48,662 bases of DNA, taken from positions 1 through 48,662 of the forward strand of contig JAEDHB010000010.1 of assembly GCA_016297265.1 (NCBI GenBank). The letters are read 5' to 3'. Below the pieces are notes generated by a model. The model worked only from the letters and a program-made list of their open reading frames with translations, was not told the origin of the DNA and searched no databases. Both the position numbers and the translations under genes were made by a program. Of the stretch, positions 40,404 through 48,660 are shown one piece after another. How positions within the stretch are numbered: position 1 is the first letter of the stretch; every line of letters starts with the position of its first letter. Source of the DNA: Butyrivibrio sp. (GTDB lineage Bacteria; Bacillota; Clostridia; Lachnospirales; Lachnospiraceae).

Positions 40404-42875
40404 ATGCGTAAATTTGTAGTTAAGGGTATGAGCTGCGCTGCCTGCAGCGCCAGAGTTGAAAAAGCGGTATCCAAAGTGAACGGAGTGAATAATGTAACAG
40501 TTAATTTGCTGACAGGACAAATGGTTGTTGAAGGTTATGCAGATGACAAAGATATAGTTTCCGCAGTTAAGAATGCCGGATACAGTGCATATGTGAATGA
40601 TAATACATCATCCGGAAAGGATGATAACAATGCAGGTGCATTTGCTGAAGAAACGCAGAAATTATTTAGAAATCTTGTCCTTTCGTTGTTGTTTCTTCTA
40701 CCACTTATATATATATCCATGGGACATGCAATGTGGAATTGGCCATTGCCTGCGGTATTAGCAGAAAGTGCATTTATCCGTGGAATGATACAGCTATATC
40801 TTACTGTGATTATTATGATAATAAACAACAGATATTTTGTTAACGGAGTGAAAAGTCTGATGCACGGAGCTCCTAATATGGATACGCTGGTTGCGCTTGG
40901 AGCAGGGGCGGCTTTTGCATACAGTTCATATGTTCTCTTTGCGATGGCAGCGGCACTGGAAAGCCGCAATACAGAATATGCAACAGAATTGATTCATGAT
41001 ATCTATTTTGAATCCACTGCAATGATTCTTACGCTTATCACTGTAGGAAAATATCTTGAATCGAGAAGCAAAGGAAAAACAACCAATGCAATACAGGCTT
41101 TAATAGACATGACACCAAAGACCGCCACAGTGGTAAGAGGTGACAGGGAAATACTAATAGATGTAAAAGATGTGGAAGTGGGAGATGTATTTATCGTAAA
41201 AACCGGAGAGAGTATCCCTGTTGACGGAGTCATTTTGACGGGAAATGCATCGATTGATGAAGCGATAATAACAGGCGAAAGCATCCCTGTTGATAAGAAC
41301 GTTGATGATAGTGTTACTGCAGGAACAATTAACAGTTCAGGGTATATTACCTGCAGAGCAACCAAAGTTCTTGGCGATTCCACTATTACACAGATTATCA
41401 AAATGGTTAGTGAAGCTGTATCAGGTAAACCGCCTATTGCAAAACTGGCTGATAAAGTGTCAGGGATTTTTGTACCCGTGGTTATGGGAATTGCTGCCGT
41501 AACAATTATTGTATGGTTGATGCTTGGTGAAAATGCCGGATTTGCTCTTGCCAGAGGAATATCGGTACTGGTTATCAGCTGCCCTTGTGCCTTGGGGTTA
41601 GCAACGCCTGTGGCAATAATGGTTGGAAACGGACTCGGCGCCCGCAACGGAATTCTGTTTAAGAACGCATCCTCACTCGAGATGGCAGGAAGAATTAAAA
41701 CGGTTCTGTTTGATAAGACGGGTACAATAACGGAAGGCAGACCAAAAGTAGTTGAAATATGCACTCACCTTGACGAAAATGAATTTGTCAGAATTGCATA
41801 TTCTATTGAAGCACTCAGCGAGCATCCGCTTGCCGGAGCAGTCAAAGAGTATGCAACAGAAAATGATATCAAAGCAGAGGAAGTTAAAGATTATATTTCT
41901 GAAGCAGGAAACGGCGTGTCTGCCGTACTTGCTTCGGAAAGGTATTATGCGGGAAAAATAGATTTTGTATCAAAATATTCGGTTATCCCGGAAGAAGTGC
42001 TGAATAGGGCGGGTGATTTGCAAAACGATGGCAATACCGTACTCTATTTTGCAAAAGAAAAAGAATTTCTGGGAATAATTGCCGTAGCCGATGCAATTCG
42101 GGAAGATAGCAGGGATGCAATAGCTATTTTGTCTGAAATGGGAATAAGGACTGTAATGGTCACCGGGGATAATGAGAAGGTTGCAAAGAAGATTGCTGTT
42201 TCTGCAGGAATAGACAATGTAATTGCGGAGTTGACTCCCGGTATGAAAGAAGAGATAGTTGCAGAATACCGCATCAAAGGCAGGACTGCAATGGTTGGAG
42301 ACGGGGTTAACGATGCACCGGCACTTACTGCTGCCGATTTGGGAATAGCTGTCGGAAACGGCACTGATATCGCCATAGAAGCAGCGGATGTCGTATTGAC
42401 AAAGAATAGTATAATGGATGTTGCAGGAGCAATAAGGCTTGGCAGAAAGACACTTAGAAATATTAAGGAGAATCTGTTCTGGGCATTTCTGTATAATACT
42501 GTTGGAATTCCTGTTGCAGCAGGAGTATTTATTGCAGGGTTCGGATTGAAATTGAATCCGATGATCGGAGCAATGGCAATGAGTTTGTCAAGTGTGAGTG
42601 TCGTTCTCAATGCGTTGAGATTGAACAGTACCAGAATTAATATAAGCCATAAGGAGAATGAGAAAATGACAATAACTATTGAGATTAGCGGAATGATGTG
42701 CGAACATTGTGAGGCTACGGTTAAGAAAACACTGGAGGCAATGGATGGAGTCAGTGAGGCGATTGTAAGCCATAAAAGCGGTACGGCAGTTGTTACGCTG
42801 TCAAAAGAAAAGGATGTAAATGAATTGATTAGTGCCATCGAAGCAAAGGATTATTCTGTAACAGGCATAAAATAA
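40404..42875 (+). CDS. copA: Copper-exporting P1B-type ATPase with extra C-terminal metal-binding domain
   Basis: 823 aa pump that moves Cu(I) out across the membrane. An N-terminal heavy-metal domain has GMSCAAC (residues about 8-14). Membrane helices follow, then the transport motif CPC at 393-395, the phosphorylation site DKTGT starting at D437, SEHPLAG and GDGVNDAP. After the final helices (ending about residue 745) a second metal-binding domain begins with GMMCEHC, residues 755-823. Usual CopA proteins carry such domains only at the N-terminus; here the tail looks like a CopZ chaperone fused in frame. An internal ribosome binding site and ATG precede the tail. ATG 40404 follows AGAGG; earlier in-frame codons lie upstream of it. 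Confidence 0.93.
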   Translation: MRKFVVKGMSCAACSARVEKAVSKVNGVNNVTVNLLTGQMVVEGYADDKDIVSAVKNAGYSAYVNDNTSSGKDDNNAGAFAEETQKLFRNLVLSLLFLLPLIYISMGHAMWNWPLPAVLAESAFIRGMIQLYLTVIIMIINNRYFVNGVKSLMHGAPNMDTLVALGAGAAFAYSSYVLFAMAAALESRNTEYATELIHDIYFESTAMILTLITVGKYLESRSKGKTTNAIQALIDMTPKTATVVRGDREILIDVKDVEVGDVFIVKTGESIPVDGVILTGNASIDEAIITGESIPVDKNVDDSVTAGTINSSGYITCRATKVLGDSTITQIIKMVSEAVSGKPPIAKLADKVSGIFVPVVMGIAAVTIIVWLMLGENAGFALARGISVLVISCPCALGLATPVAIMVGNGLGARNGILFKNASSLEMAGRIKTVLFDKTGTITEGRPKVVEICTHLDENEFVRIAYSIEALSEHPLAGAVKEYATENDIKAEEVKDYISEAGNGVSAVLASERYYAGKIDFVSKYSVIPEEVLNRAGDLQNDGNTVLYFAKEKEFLGIIAVADAIREDSRDAIAILSEMGIRTVMVTGDNEKVAKKIAVSAGIDNVIAELTPGMKEEIVAEYRIKGRTAMVGDGVNDAPALTAADLGIAVGNGTDIAIEAADVVLTKNSIMDVAGAIRLGRKTLRNIKENLFWAFLYNTVGIPVAAGVFIAGFGLKLNPMIGAMAMSLSSVSVVLNALRLNSTRINISHKENEKMTITIEISGMMCEHCEATVKKTLEAMDGVSEAIVSHKSGTAVVTLSKEKDVNELISAIEAKDYSVTGIK
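42651..42875 (+). other. Possible internal start for a free CopZ-like copper chaperone
   Basis: Within copA, AAGGAG (42651-42656) lies 9 bases before an in-frame ATG at 42666. Initiation here would give a separate 69-aa metal-binding domain identical to the CopA tail, with GMMCEHC near its start. This is an inference from the site alone; the AAG GAG codons could be coincidental. Confidence 0.4.
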
Positions 42876-42992
42876 CTCACTTAATTATGTAAAATACTCT
42901 TGAATTTTTTGTCGTATTATGCGAAAATAAATTCAACTGCGGAGTAACCAATACACCGTATAGGGATTTTACATATTGAAAGGAGTTCTATA

Positions 42993-43685
42993 ATGATTTA
43001 CACACAGGAAATTCAGAACATGTGTCCTGTTGCTCAGGGCGTTCATCATGGAGCTGCTCCATGCCCAACAGAAGGCAACTGGGTACAGTACAAAGAGATT
43101 AAAGACATTTCAGGCTTTACACATGGTATTGGCTGGTGTGCACCACAGCAGGGTGCATGTAAGCTTTCACTTAATGTTAAAGATGGAGTTATCGTTGAAG
43201 CACTTGTTGAGACAATCGGATGTTCAGGTATGACACATTCAGCAGCTATGGCTTCAGAGATTCTTCCGGGACTTACTGTTCTTGAAGCAATGAACACAGA
43301 CTTGGTTTGTGATGCTATTAATACTGCAATGAGAGAGCTTGCTCTTCAGATTATCTACGGAAGAACACAGAGTGCTTTCTCAGAAGGAGGTCTTGCAGTT
43401 GGTGCAGGTCTCGAAGATTTAGGAAAAGGATTACGTTCACAGGTTGGTACAATGTACGGAACACTTGAGAAGGGTCCTCGTTACCTTGAAATGGCAGAAG
43501 GATATGTAACAGGTATTGCACTTGATGCTGATGATGAGATCATCGGATATCAGTTCGTATCTCTTGGAAAACTCACTGACTTCATCAAGAAGGGTGATGA
43601 TCCTAATACTGCATGGGAAAAAGCAAAAGGTCAGTACGGTCGTGTGGATGACGCGGTTAAGATTATTGACCCAAGACATGAATAG
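42993..43685 (+). CDS. IscU-like iron-sulfur cluster assembly scaffold protein
   Basis: 230 aa. The middle resembles IscU/NifU: GWCAPQQGACKLSLNVKDG, then IGCSGMTHSAAMASEIL, with Cys at 49, 56, 77 and 106 as candidate ligands (C11 and C24 are extra). The usual GCGD-type Asp of IscU is not visible. Longer than IscU (about 130 aa), with a C-terminal region (about 115-230) of its own. Strong RBS AAGGAG. Codon use is as biased as in pflB, suggesting abundant protein. It is 13 bases before the GGGtGRT gene. No iscS or sufBCD in the window; the role in cluster assembly is inferred. Confidence 0.85.
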   Translation: MIYTQEIQNMCPVAQGVHHGAAPCPTEGNWVQYKEIKDISGFTHGIGWCAPQQGACKLSLNVKDGVIVEALVETIGCSGMTHSAAMASEILPGLTVLEAMNTDLVCDAINTAMRELALQIIYGRTQSAFSEGGLAVGAGLEDLGKGLRSQVGTMYGTLEKGPRYLEMAEGYVTGIALDADDEIIGYQFVSLGKLTDFIKKGDDPNTAWEKAKGQYGRVDDAVKIIDPRHE

Positions 43686-43698
43686 GAGGTAACGATAA

Positions 43699-44709
43699 AT
43701 GGCTTTATTTGAATCATATGAAAGAAGAATTAACCAGATTAATGCTGCACTTAATGCAGTTGGAATTTCATCAATAGAAGAAGCAGAGAAAATTACTAAA
43801 GATGCCGGACTTGATGTTTATGATCAGATTAAGAAGATTCAGCCAATCTGTTTCGAAAACGCTTGCTGGGCATATATTGTAGGTGCTGCAATCGCAATCA
43901 AAAAAGGTTGCAGAAAAGCAGCAGATGCAGCTGCTGCAATCGGAGAAGGACTTCAGGCTTTCTGTATTCCGGGCTCAGTTGCTGATACACGTAAGGTAGG
44001 TCTTGGACATGGTAACCTTGGAAAAATGCTCCTCGAAGAAGACACAGAGTGTTTCGCATTCTTAGCAGGACATGAATCATTTGCTGCAGCTGAAGGTGCT
44101 ATCGGTATCGCTGAGAAAGCTAACAAAGTTCGCCAGAAACCATTAAGAGTAATCCTTAACGGCCTTGGAAAAGATGCTGCAAAGATTATCTCAAGAATTA
44201 ACGGATTTACATTTGTTGAGACAGAGTATGATCCATATACCAATACAGTAAAAGAAGTTAGCAGAAAAGCATATTCAGATGGACTTCGTTCAAAAGTTAA
44301 CTGCTATGGCGCTAACTCAGTTCCTGAAGGCGTTGCAATCATGTGGAAAGAAAATGTTGATGTATCTATCACAGGTAACTCAACTAATCCAACAAGATTC
44401 CAGCATCCTGTTGCAGGTACATACAAGAAAGAGAGAATTGAGAATGGTAAGAAGTATTTCTCAGTAGCATCAGGTGGTGGTACAGGAAGAACACTTCACC
44501 CAGATAATATGGCTGCAGGTCCTGCTTCATATGGTATGACAGATACACTTGGACGTATGCATTCAGATGCTCAGTTCGCAGGTTCTTCATCAGTTCCTGC
44601 GCACGTTGAGATGATGGGACTTATCGGTGCAGGTAACAACCCAATGGTTGGTATGACAGTTGCAGTTGCAGTTTCTATTCAGGAAGCAGCAGACGCAGGC
44701 AAGTTCTAG
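43699..44709 (+). CDS. GGGtGRT protein
   Basis: 336 aa, soluble. It carries the motif SGGGTGRTLHPDN (GGGTGRT at 259-265) for which the family is named, plus PGSVADTRKVGLGHGNLG near residue 91 and LGRMHSDAQFAGSSSVPAH near the C-terminus. Cys at 51, 56, 71, 89, 118 and 202. The family has no known function that I am aware of; it is consistently paired with the IscU-like gene just upstream. Highly biased codon use suggests strong expression. A phosphate-binding role for the Gly-rich motif is a guess. Confidence 0.88.
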   Translation: MALFESYERRINQINAALNAVGISSIEEAEKITKDAGLDVYDQIKKIQPICFENACWAYIVGAAIAIKKGCRKAADAAAAIGEGLQAFCIPGSVADTRKVGLGHGNLGKMLLEEDTECFAFLAGHESFAAAEGAIGIAEKANKVRQKPLRVILNGLGKDAAKIISRINGFTFVETEYDPYTNTVKEVSRKAYSDGLRSKVNCYGANSVPEGVAIMWKENVDVSITGNSTNPTRFQHPVAGTYKKERIENGKKYFSVASGGGTGRTLHPDNMAAGPASYGMTDTLGRMHSDAQFAGSSSVPAHVEMMGLIGAGNNPMVGMTVAVAVSIQEAADAGKF

Positions 44710-44736
44710 GCATTTAATACTTGATGAAAATATTAC

Positions 44737-44780
44737 AGGACTATTCAAACGATGTAATTTGGCTTGAATAGTCCTTTTTA
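44737..44780 (+). terminator. Terminator after the GGGtGRT gene
   Basis: AGGACTATTCAA (44737-44748) pairs perfectly with TTGAATAGTCCT (44764-44775), followed by TTTTTA. Confidence 0.88.
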
Positions 44781-44823
44781 TTTCATAAACGGAATTAGTT
44801 TTAATGAATATGCAGGAGGAAAT

Positions 44824-45720
44824 ATGAAGGAATATCCGGATTCAACAAACACCACTTCGTATGTATGTGCAATTAGCAGACAGGAATGGGAAAAGAATAT
44901 CAGCATTTCATTTATTGATGAAGGACAGAGTTTTGACTGGGGAAAGACTTCGGAAGATTATGCAAAGTACAGGGATATTTATCCTGAAGAATTCTATCAG
45001 TACATATTGAAACTTGGTTTGTGCAAGGATGGACAAAAAGTTTTGGATATAGGCACAGGGACGGGGGTTCTGCCACGAAATATGTACAAATACGGAGCAA
45101 AATGGACCGGTACGGATATTGCAGACAACCAGATAGCGCAGGCAAAAAGACTTGCTCAAGAATGTAATATGAATATTGACTTTTCTGTGTGCAAGGCAGA
45201 AGATGTGGACTTTCCGGACGAAACATTTGATGTTATTACAGCATGCCAGTGCATCTGGTACCCGGACCATAAAATTACGGCACCCAAATTTGCCAAAATG
45301 CTTAAATCGGGAGGAAAATTCCTTATTCTATACATGGGATGGTTACCTTTTGAGGATGATATTGCAGGTAAAAGTGAAGAAATAATTCTTAAATATAACC
45401 CAAAGTGGACAGGTTGCAATGATACTGTGCATCCTGTGTGGGTTCCTGATGAATATACAAAATATTTTGAAATTGAATCGCAGGAAGAGTTTCGGGTTGA
45501 TGTTCCGTTTACAAGGGAGACCTGGCACGGAAGGATGCGCGCCTGCAGAGGCGTTGGCGCCGCAATGTCACCGGAAATATTGAGAAACTGGGATGAGGAG
45601 CATTGGCAGATGCTCATGGATAACGCTCCGGAGAATTTTTGCGTAAAACATTACATATCTGTTGCGTTATTATCCGTTGCAGAGAAAAATGACAATTCGA
45701 CACCTATGCCGGCAAAATAA
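44824..45720 (+). CDS. Class I SAM-dependent methyltransferase
   Basis: 298 aa. SAM-binding motif I is VLDIGTGTGVLPRNM near residue 77, then an acidic residue in GTDIADNQI, and motif IV near FDVITACQCIWYPD. Substrate is unknown. ATG 44824 follows GCAGGAGGA; the ORF extends upstream over the terminator and is not used. The C-terminus after AEKNDNSTPMPAK ends at a single TAA, after which the next methyltransferase reads on in the same frame. Confidence 0.87.
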   Translation: MKEYPDSTNTTSYVCAISRQEWEKNISISFIDEGQSFDWGKTSEDYAKYRDIYPEEFYQYILKLGLCKDGQKVLDIGTGTGVLPRNMYKYGAKWTGTDIADNQIAQAKRLAQECNMNIDFSVCKAEDVDFPDETFDVITACQCIWYPDHKITAPKFAKMLKSGGKFLILYMGWLPFEDDIAGKSEEIILKYNPKWTGCNDTVHPVWVPDEYTKYFEIESQEEFRVDVPFTRETWHGRMRACRGVGAAMSPEILRNWDEEHWQMLMDNAPENFCVKHYISVALLSVAEKNDNSTPMPAK

Positions 45721-45738
45721 TATGACAGAAATATCAAT

Positions 45739-46353
45739 ATGACCATTCCGTACTATTCTGAGTTCTATTATCAGACGCTGGATGTTGTTGAGCAATGCGG
45801 ATTTACTGAGATTAACTGGTTGGATCTGGGATGCGGAACAGGCTCGCTGGAAGAATATGTATTTCAAAGGTATCCTAATGCCGGTTTTGTTCTTGCCGAT
45901 CCATCTGAAAAGATGCTTGAGCAGGCAAGGATTAAGCTAAGAAATAAGCCTGCGGAGTATATTTGCTGTACTTCGGATTCGATTTCTTTTTCGGAAAGAT
46001 TTGAAGTAATTACTGCAATTCAGTCTCATCACTATATGAGTAGAGATGAGCGCAAAAAAGCAACAGAATGTGTGTACCGTGCATTAAAAAGTAATGGTAT
46101 CTATATATGCTTTGAAAATATTGTTCCTGAGGATAATGAAGTAAAAGAATTTGAACTTCATAGATGGGGAAGATACCAGCAAAGACAAGGAAAAACAGAA
46201 GATGAAGCCAATGCCCATATTGCAAGGTGCGGAAAGAATTATTTTCCGATTACAATGAGTGAGCATATTCTATTATTGAAGGAAACGGGATTTTGCAAGG
46301 TTAATGTATTCTGGCTCAGTCATATGCAAATGGGGATTTACGGAATAAAATAG
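45739..46353 (+). CDS. Class I SAM-dependent methyltransferase, probably N-terminally truncated
   Basis: 204 aa with motif I WLDLGCGTGSLEEYV near residue 31 and FEVITAIQSHHYM. No ribosome binding site is seen before ATG 45739. The codons between the upstream TAA (45718-45720) and this ATG read YDRNIN, which fits the usual family N-terminus (YD...IPYY.EFY). So the gene seems to have lost its start, either by a nonsense change or by fusion with the previous gene. It may be translated by coupling or reinitiation, or it may be decaying. Substrate unknown. Confidence 0.7.
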   Translation: MTIPYYSEFYYQTLDVVEQCGFTEINWLDLGCGTGSLEEYVFQRYPNAGFVLADPSEKMLEQARIKLRNKPAEYICCTSDSISFSERFEVITAIQSHHYMSRDERKKATECVYRALKSNGIYICFENIVPEDNEVKEFELHRWGRYQQRQGKTEDEANAHIARCGKNYFPITMSEHILLLKETGFCKVNVFWLSHMQMGIYGIK

Positions 46354-46402
46354 CCATTGAATCGCGATGTCAGTGTATAAAAAAGCTACTTTTGTTCATG
46401 TA

Positions 46403-46479
46403 GTACAATTTCTGAAAATGATTTGATTAATATGCACAAAAATGATGTGAATTAATCAAATATTCTTGAAAAATTGTAC
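46403..46479 (+). promoter_or_regulatory. Concentric dyad upstream of the chemoreceptor-like gene
   Basis: Outer arms GTACAATTT (46403-46411) and AAATTGTAC (46471-46479), and inner arms TTTGATTAAT (46422-46431) and ATTAATCAAA (46451-46460), are both perfect and both centred on 46441. The right arm overlaps the -35 of the likely promoter. A regulator binding site is inferred. This 170-base gap otherwise holds only the promoter. Confidence 0.5.
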
Positions 46480-46494
46480 GAAAAATGGTACGAT
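46466..46494 (+). promoter_or_regulatory. Candidate promoter for the chemoreceptor-like gene
   Basis: TTGAAA (46466-46471), 17 bases, TACGAT (46489-46494), then AAGGAG and ATG at 46524. Confidence 0.6.
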
Positions 46495-46523
46495 ATTATA
46501 AATTAATACTAAGGAGTGATAGT

Positions 46524-48569
46524 ATGTTATTCGTGTTTTTACCTATCATAATTGTACAGGCTTTGATAATCCTGTTTTTCATTATTTTTACGGTGCTCGA
46601 GAGAAGTTCAATTCGCTCAATACTGGACAGCGCTGACAAGATTGCCAACAAGGATGTCGAGACGGAAGACATCAAGATAAGCGGAAGCAGACAGGTCAAA
46701 AGACTGGCGGAATGTGTCAATACAATTAAGAAGAATCTTCTGACATTCATAGAATCAACCAAGGGAAATGTTATAGTTCTTTCGGATGCAATTGATATCT
46801 TATCTAAGGCTACCAAGGCCAATGAAATCGGCAGTGAGCAGACTGCGGAGAGCATTTGCGTTGTAGCTGAAAAAGCTACTGAACAGCTGGACCTTGTAAG
46901 AGATAACCTTGAGCTTATTGAAGCGAACAACAAACAGCTTGATATTATTGATAAATCAATGCAGACAATCAAATCTACTCTTAATGATTCCGCAGGCAGA
47001 TGTAATGCCGGAATGTCAAGCCTTGAGAAATACGAGGCAGATATGCGTAATATCGAAGAGAATCTTGATTTAAGTATGAAGATTCTGCAGGAATTCAATG
47101 CACAGATTAAGGAAGTCAATTCCATTGGTGAGCTGGTTGTTGAAGTCAGCGAAGAACTTAAGCTTCTCGCATTTAATGCTTCCATCGAGGCTGCCCGCGC
47201 AGGCGAGGCAGGTAAGGGCTTTGCCGTAGTTTCTCAGGAAATGAGTGTTATGTCTGAGAAGACCAAGGAAAGTATGGATGCAATCAATGACATTCTTTCA
47301 AAGGTTATGGACAGCAGCGGACTTGTTAATGAAAGCATCAGCAAGTGTAGTACCACCTTCAATACAAGTGCAGCTATTTTTGGTGAAGTAAGTAAGTCAT
47401 TCAGAACAATCAGCGATCAGTCATATACAGTTAATGACATGATGAACGATATGACTGCCAAATACGAAGTTATTGCTAAGAACTCTGATATTTCAAAAGA
47501 AAAGGCAGAGAATGTATTTTCGGCATCAGGAACAATTTCTGACAGTACTCGTGATATTGTTGCAGTATCGCAGGAGACCTCTGCAGAATCAACGCAGATG
47601 TCAGAGAATGTTGCGGCTCTCGAGAATATGTTAGTGAGCATCAGAAAACTTATCAAACAGTTTAAGACCGGAGTGACTCCAAGTGAGAAAAACCGCTCCG
47701 AGAGAGTTAAAATCGCATTTTTCAGCAAATTGGATAACTACTTCTGGTATGCAATCAGACGAGGCGTTTTGTATGCACAGAAAGAACTTGCGCAGAATAA
47801 TGTGGATATAATCTACAAATACTATGTGGATGATATAACGGAGCAGGCTTTCCCATCGGATGTTCAGCAGTGCATAGACGATAAGGTTGATGCAATTATC
47901 TATCCGGGCTTCCTTGATAAAGCAAACAAGGAACTTAAAGCAGCTGCAGGCAAGGGAATTAAGATTTTTACATATAACTGTGATTGCGGAAAAGATATTA
48001 ACAGAATATCATGTTATGAACCTGATCAGGAAGAAGCGGGAATTATGGCAGCTAATGCAATTGCAAAAGCAATTAACAGAAGCGGTAACGTAGCAATTGT
48101 TGTTGGTGACAGAGCGGCGATGCTCAACAGAATCCGTTATGACAGCTTTGTTGGAAGAATTCAGTCAGCATATAAAGATATTCATATTGTGGACACTGTG
48201 GAGGTTACATATAATCCTGAAAAGACCTACAAGCAAATTGTTGAAATGATTCAGAAGAATCCGGGTATTTCAGCTATTTATTCAACCACAGGAATGCAGA
48301 TTCAGCTTGCTAAAGCTATTGAGGATACAGGTAACAAAGGCAGAATCAAAGCCGTTGTATTTGACCAGAATGATGAGATTTTTGAATATATCAGAAAGGG
48401 TGTTATTGCAGCAGCAATTGACCATGATCCATTCAGTCAAGGTCATGACCCAATTATCCTGATGTACAATCACATTGTTGACGGTTTGGTTTTACCAAAA
48501 GACAGAGTTAAATGTAAAGCCAGCGTTGTGGATTCTGATAATATTAAAGAACGAATCAGTGTTGAATAG
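46524..48569 (+). CDS. Methyl-accepting chemotaxis-like protein with C-terminal sugar-binding-protein domain
   Basis: 681 aa. One N-terminal membrane helix (about residues 2-25) with almost nothing outside, a HAMP-like/coiled-coil stretch, then an MCP signalling domain (about 50-385). Its tip is LLAFNASIEAARAGEAGKGF, near residues 214-233, where CheA/CheW bind. From about residue 393 to the end is a type I periplasmic-binding-protein (LacI/RbsB-like) domain: VKIAFFSKLDNYFWYAIRRG, then DAIIYPGFLDKANKE and AIDHDPFSQG. With one helix and no later membrane segment, this sensor domain should lie inside the cell. Ligand and partners are unknown; no che genes are nearby. ATG 46524 follows AAGGAG. 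Confidence 0.88.
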   Translation: MLFVFLPIIIVQALIILFFIIFTVLERSSIRSILDSADKIANKDVETEDIKISGSRQVKRLAECVNTIKKNLLTFIESTKGNVIVLSDAIDILSKATKANEIGSEQTAESICVVAEKATEQLDLVRDNLELIEANNKQLDIIDKSMQTIKSTLNDSAGRCNAGMSSLEKYEADMRNIEENLDLSMKILQEFNAQIKEVNSIGELVVEVSEELKLLAFNASIEAARAGEAGKGFAVVSQEMSVMSEKTKESMDAINDILSKVMDSSGLVNESISKCSTTFNTSAAIFGEVSKSFRTISDQSYTVNDMMNDMTAKYEVIAKNSDISKEKAENVFSASGTISDSTRDIVAVSQETSAESTQMSENVAALENMLVSIRKLIKQFKTGVTPSEKNRSERVKIAFFSKLDNYFWYAIRRGVLYAQKELAQNNVDIIYKYYVDDITEQAFPSDVQQCIDDKVDAIIYPGFLDKANKELKAAAGKGIKIFTYNCDCGKDINRISCYEPDQEEAGIMAANAIAKAINRSGNVAIVVGDRAAMLNRIRYDSFVGRIQSAYKDIHIVDTVEVTYNPEKTYKQIVEMIQKNPGISAIYSTTGMQIQLAKAIEDTGNKGRIKAVVFDQNDEIFEYIRKGVIAAAIDHDPFSQGHDPIILMYNHIVDGLVLPKDRVKCKASVVDSDNIKERISVE

Positions 48570-48574
48570 AAATC

Positions 48575-48607
48575 TCACCCTCCTGCAATATCGGGAGGGT
48601 GATTTTT
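48575..48607 (+). terminator. Terminator after the chemoreceptor-like gene
   Basis: TCACCCTCC (48575-48583) pairs with GGAGGGTGA (48594-48602), followed by TTTTT. Confidence 0.88.
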
Positions 48608-48627
48608 CTGTTATGGCGACGAGGAAA

Positions 48628-48660
48628 ATGGACACCGTGCTTGCACGGGTGGCCATTTGA
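48628..48660 (+). other. Hairpin at the window edge, identity unknown
   Basis: AAATGG...CCGTGC followed by GCACGG...CCATTT gives an almost continuous stem with a 2-base loop, with small mismatches. It is not followed by T within the window. It could be the start of a structured RNA or of a repeat cut by the window end. Confidence 0.35.

Noticed and set aside
41003..41764. Long minus-strand frame opposite copA (also 42044-42838)
   Set aside because: Shadows of the copA frame: low-complexity Ile/Ser/Thr/Pro-rich products, no ribosome binding site.
45718..45720. Stop codon readthrough by selenocysteine or pyrrolysine between the methyltransferases
   Set aside because: The codon is TAA, not TGA or TAG, so neither recoding route applies.
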